From positions 1 through 18,928 of the forward strand of contig CAKTOF010000024.1 in the NCBI GenBank assembly GCA_934589675.1: a stretch of DNA of 18,928 bases. Reading direction: 5' to 3'. Position numbers and translations under genes: made by a program. The notes under the pieces are model-generated. The model made no database searches and was not told the origin of the DNA. It was given only the letters and a program-made list of their open reading frames with translations. This document shows positions 15,826 to 18,928 of this stretch, one piece after another. The stretch comes from an uncultured Oscillospiraceae bacterium. GTDB taxonomy: Bacteria > Bacillota > Clostridia > Oscillospirales > Oscillospiraceae. Positions within the stretch are counted from its first letter, which is position 1, and each line of letters starts with the position of its first letter.

Positions 15826-15879
15826 CCTCCCCTGCAAGGGGAGGTGACACGGCCGGTACGGCCGTGACGGAGAGGTTTT
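15826..15879 (+). repeat. CPE12: solo left arm of a composite element
   Basis: CCTCCCCT / AGGGGAGG with a 3-nt loop, ACACGGCC / GGCCGTGA (loop GGTAC), then GAGAGGTTTT. It is followed by a remnant of body (GCGTCCGCGAATTTCGGACGC), itself a hairpin, and ends about 20 bp from the gyrB stop. The central-stem half matches CPE11, which lies 114 bp to its left. Confidence 0.75.
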
Positions 15880-15919
15880 GTGCGTCCGCGAATTTCGGAC
15901 GCGGGCCACGATTGATCTG

Positions 15920-17857
<1,938 letters not shown>

Positions 17858-17950
17858 GGGAGTTCACTCCTTCTGGGTTTTCTGTGAAACGCTTGGGTAA
17901 GCGGTGGTTTACGGAATATAGTGAGCGGCCGGATGCGCCGCGCGCCAAAG

Positions 17951-18110
17951 CCTCCCCTGTGTAAGGGGAGGTGGCTCGCCGAAGGCGAGACGGAGGGGTT
18001 GTAGGCTCAAGGATTTGCGGAAGGGTTCGTTTCGACGCTGCCCTTGTGCTTCGACTAACCCTACAATCCCCCAGTCGGCTCCGCCGACAGCCCCCTTTGC
18101 ACAAGGGGGC
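17951..18110 (+). repeat. CPE13: full composite element, left arm type A and right arm type B
   Basis: CCTCCCCT / AGGGGAGG, CTCGCC / GGCGAG (loop GAA), central GGGGTTGTAGG opposite CCTACAATCCCC (one G-T), GTCGGC / GCCGAC (loop TCC), and GCCCCCTT / AAGGGGGC. CPE10 has the same A/B combination. The body resembles that of type B copies (GTGCTTCGACTAAC). The flank module follows, with hairpin GCCGATT / AATCGGC (18121-18138). Confidence 0.9.
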
Positions 18111-18164
18111 CTTTCGGAGGGCCGATTCTGTAATCGGCGCGGGGCAGACGCGGCGGGTGCAGTC

Positions 18165-18190
18165 GTAGGGCGGGATGACCCCATCCCGCC
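18165..18190. repeat. P9: short palindrome, GGCGGGATG / CATCCCGCC
   Basis: A GTAGG start followed by GGCGGGATG (18169-18177), ACCC, CATCCCGCC (18182-18190). It begins 30 bp beyond the remB stop on the minus strand. CPE13, the flank module and P9 account for most of the gap 17858-18219. Confidence 0.75.
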
Positions 18191-18219
18191 GCCGTGCCAA
18201 TTGCGCGCCGGCGAAACCT

Positions 18220-18477
18220 TCAGCGCTTCCGCGGCCTTGCTCTTTTCTCCAGTGTGGCGGCGCTCATCTGGGTGAAATAGACGCGCTCCATGCCGTATTC
18301 GCCCGTCAGGACGAAGGCCTTGGGGATGTCGTCGGAGACGTCGACGAGGCCGCCTTCTTTTTCCACGCGCTGCAAAAATGCGCGGGTGTGCCTGGAGACG
18401 GTCGTGTTGTCGAGGTCAAACACGCCGATGACCGCCGCGTCGCGCACGGCCATGGACGAGCCGAGGGAGAGGTACAT
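18220..18477 (-). CDS. remB: RemB-like (DUF370) extracellular matrix regulator
   Basis: An 85-residue protein that aligns by eye with B. subtilis RemB (YaaB): an MYLSLGSS start, VIGVFDLDNTT (16-26), PKAFVLTG (52-59) and YFTQMSAATLEKRAR (67-81, matching the family's YYSPLSSSTLKKRAQ). In B. subtilis remB lies between recF and gyrB and is associated with biofilm matrix gene expression. The same position here, next to gyrB, supports the assignment. The start is ATG 18477, 9 nt after AAAGGAG; the open frame upstream runs into repeats and is not coding. recF would be expected beyond the right edge. The biological role in this organism is not evident from the sequence. Confidence 0.85.
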   Translation of the reverse strand: MYLSLGSSMAVRDAAVIGVFDLDNTTVSRHTRAFLQRVEKEGGLVDVSDDIPKAFVLTGEYGMERVYFTQMSAATLEKRARPRKR

Positions 18478-18540
18478 AGTGAGGGCTCCTTTGGGAGTTG
18501 AGGATTTTTTTATGGGAAAGAGATGCGGCGATTGCGGTAC

Positions 18541-18742
18541 GCGCCCCAATACCTCCCCTGTGCAAGGGGAGGTGGCACGGCCGCAGGCCGTGACGGAGGG
18601 GTTGGCGGGACGCGGTTCGGATTTACGGACGCGCACTGCGAGCTTTCGAGCTCCAACCCCTCAGTCGGCTTCGCCGACAGCTCCCCTTGCACAGGGGAGC
18701 TATGGCGCGGCGCATGATCGAGGCGCGGCGAAAACCCGCACC
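18541..18742 (+). repeat. Tandem unit 1, containing full element CPE14 (18552-18700)
   Basis: First of two 202-bp units in direct tandem. CPE14 is type A with CACGGCC / GGCCGTG (loop GCA), GAGGGGTT / AACCCCTC, GTCGGC / GCCGAC (loop TTC), and a body containing GAGCT, TTCG, AGCTC. It is followed by a spacer, TATGGCGCGGCGCATGATCG and beyond, that is also duplicated. Confidence 0.92.
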
Positions 18743-18928
18743 GCGCCCCAATACCTCCCCTGTGTAAGGGGAGGTGGCACGGCCGCAGGCCGTGACGGAG
18801 GGGTTGGCGGCACGCGGTTCGGATTTACGGACGCGCCCTGCGAGCTTTCCGGCTCCAACCCCTCAGTCGGCTTCGCCGACAGCTCCCCTTGCACAGGGGA
18901 GCTATGGCGCGGCGCATGATCGAGGCGC
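18743..18928 (+). repeat. Tandem unit 2, containing full element CPE15 (18754-18902), reaching the window end
   Basis: A near-exact copy of unit 1 at a constant 202-bp offset, with a few substitutions (for example in hairpin 1 loop GTGTA for GTGCA, and body CCCTGCG for CACTGCG). Its last bases are outside the window, so more units could follow. The 18478-18928 stretch upstream of remB holds only the remB ribosome binding site and these units. Confidence 0.92.

Noticed and set aside
17876..17891. Second parS-like sequence upstream of gyrB (GTGAAAC half-site)
   Set aside because: Only 11 of 16 positions match and the left half and centre are poor; too weak to claim.

Overview
The window looks like a chromosomal segment of a high-GC member of the Clostridia, most likely an Oscillospirales gut anaerobe. 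The evidence is the order remB-gyrB-gyrA (in Bacillus subtilis recF-remB-gyrB-gyrA lies next to oriC), the maf-mreC-mreD-PBP2 cell-wall cluster, strong AGGAGG-type Shine-Dalgarno sites, and families of GC-rich palindromic intergenic repeats of a kind I associate with Oscillospirales genomes. The family-level placement is inference. No rRNA, tRNA, CRISPR array, phage gene or transposase gene was seen.

Layout. Positions 1-756 hold repeats, then an extended -10 promoter and a GC-rich leader for a long U32-family protein (757-2838, probable RNA-hydroxylation factor). After a repeat-filled gap come maf (3201-3764), mreC (3771-4610), a repeat insertion, mreD (4936-5448) and the elongation transpeptidase PBP2 (5470-7533), which together form a rod-shape/elongasome operon without mreB. 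Next is an independently transcribed crotonase-fold gene (7701-8717) with a near-consensus promoter, a structured leader and a strong terminator; it keeps the catalytic residues of 6-oxocamphor hydrolase. A parS-like 16-mer (14/16) lies just after its stop. A DUF2207-type membrane protein (9226-10890) converges on a membrane zinc-ribbon protein (10987-11703, minus strand) across a shared bidirectional terminator. The rest of the minus strand carries rnhA (12220-12657), gyrA (13040-15565), gyrB (15920-17857) and remB (18220-18477), reading away from a presumed oriC beyond the right edge.

The most striking feature is the intergenic DNA. Ten full and five partial copies of one composite palindromic element (called CPE1-CPE15 here, about 150-205 bp when full) occupy nearly every gap longer than 300 bp, and none lies inside a recognised gene. 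Each full copy is a left arm with two hairpins, a central long-range stem enclosing a variable body, and a right arm with two hairpins. The stems differ between copies by paired, compensating changes, so the fold rather than the sequence appears to be conserved. A second short palindrome (the GGGCGGAT / ATCCGCCC family, P1-P9) and a flanking module ending in GCAGACGC often accompany them, producing mosaics. Copies interrupt the mreC-mreD and gyrB-gyrA spacers, and one pair is a 202-bp tandem duplication upstream of remB.

Gene identities come from reading translations and motifs, without database searches. The identities of gyrA, gyrB, rnhA, maf, mreC and PBP2 are firm; mreD, remB and the U32 protein are strong. 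The substrates of the crotonase and the roles of the DUF2207 and zinc-ribbon proteins are not known.
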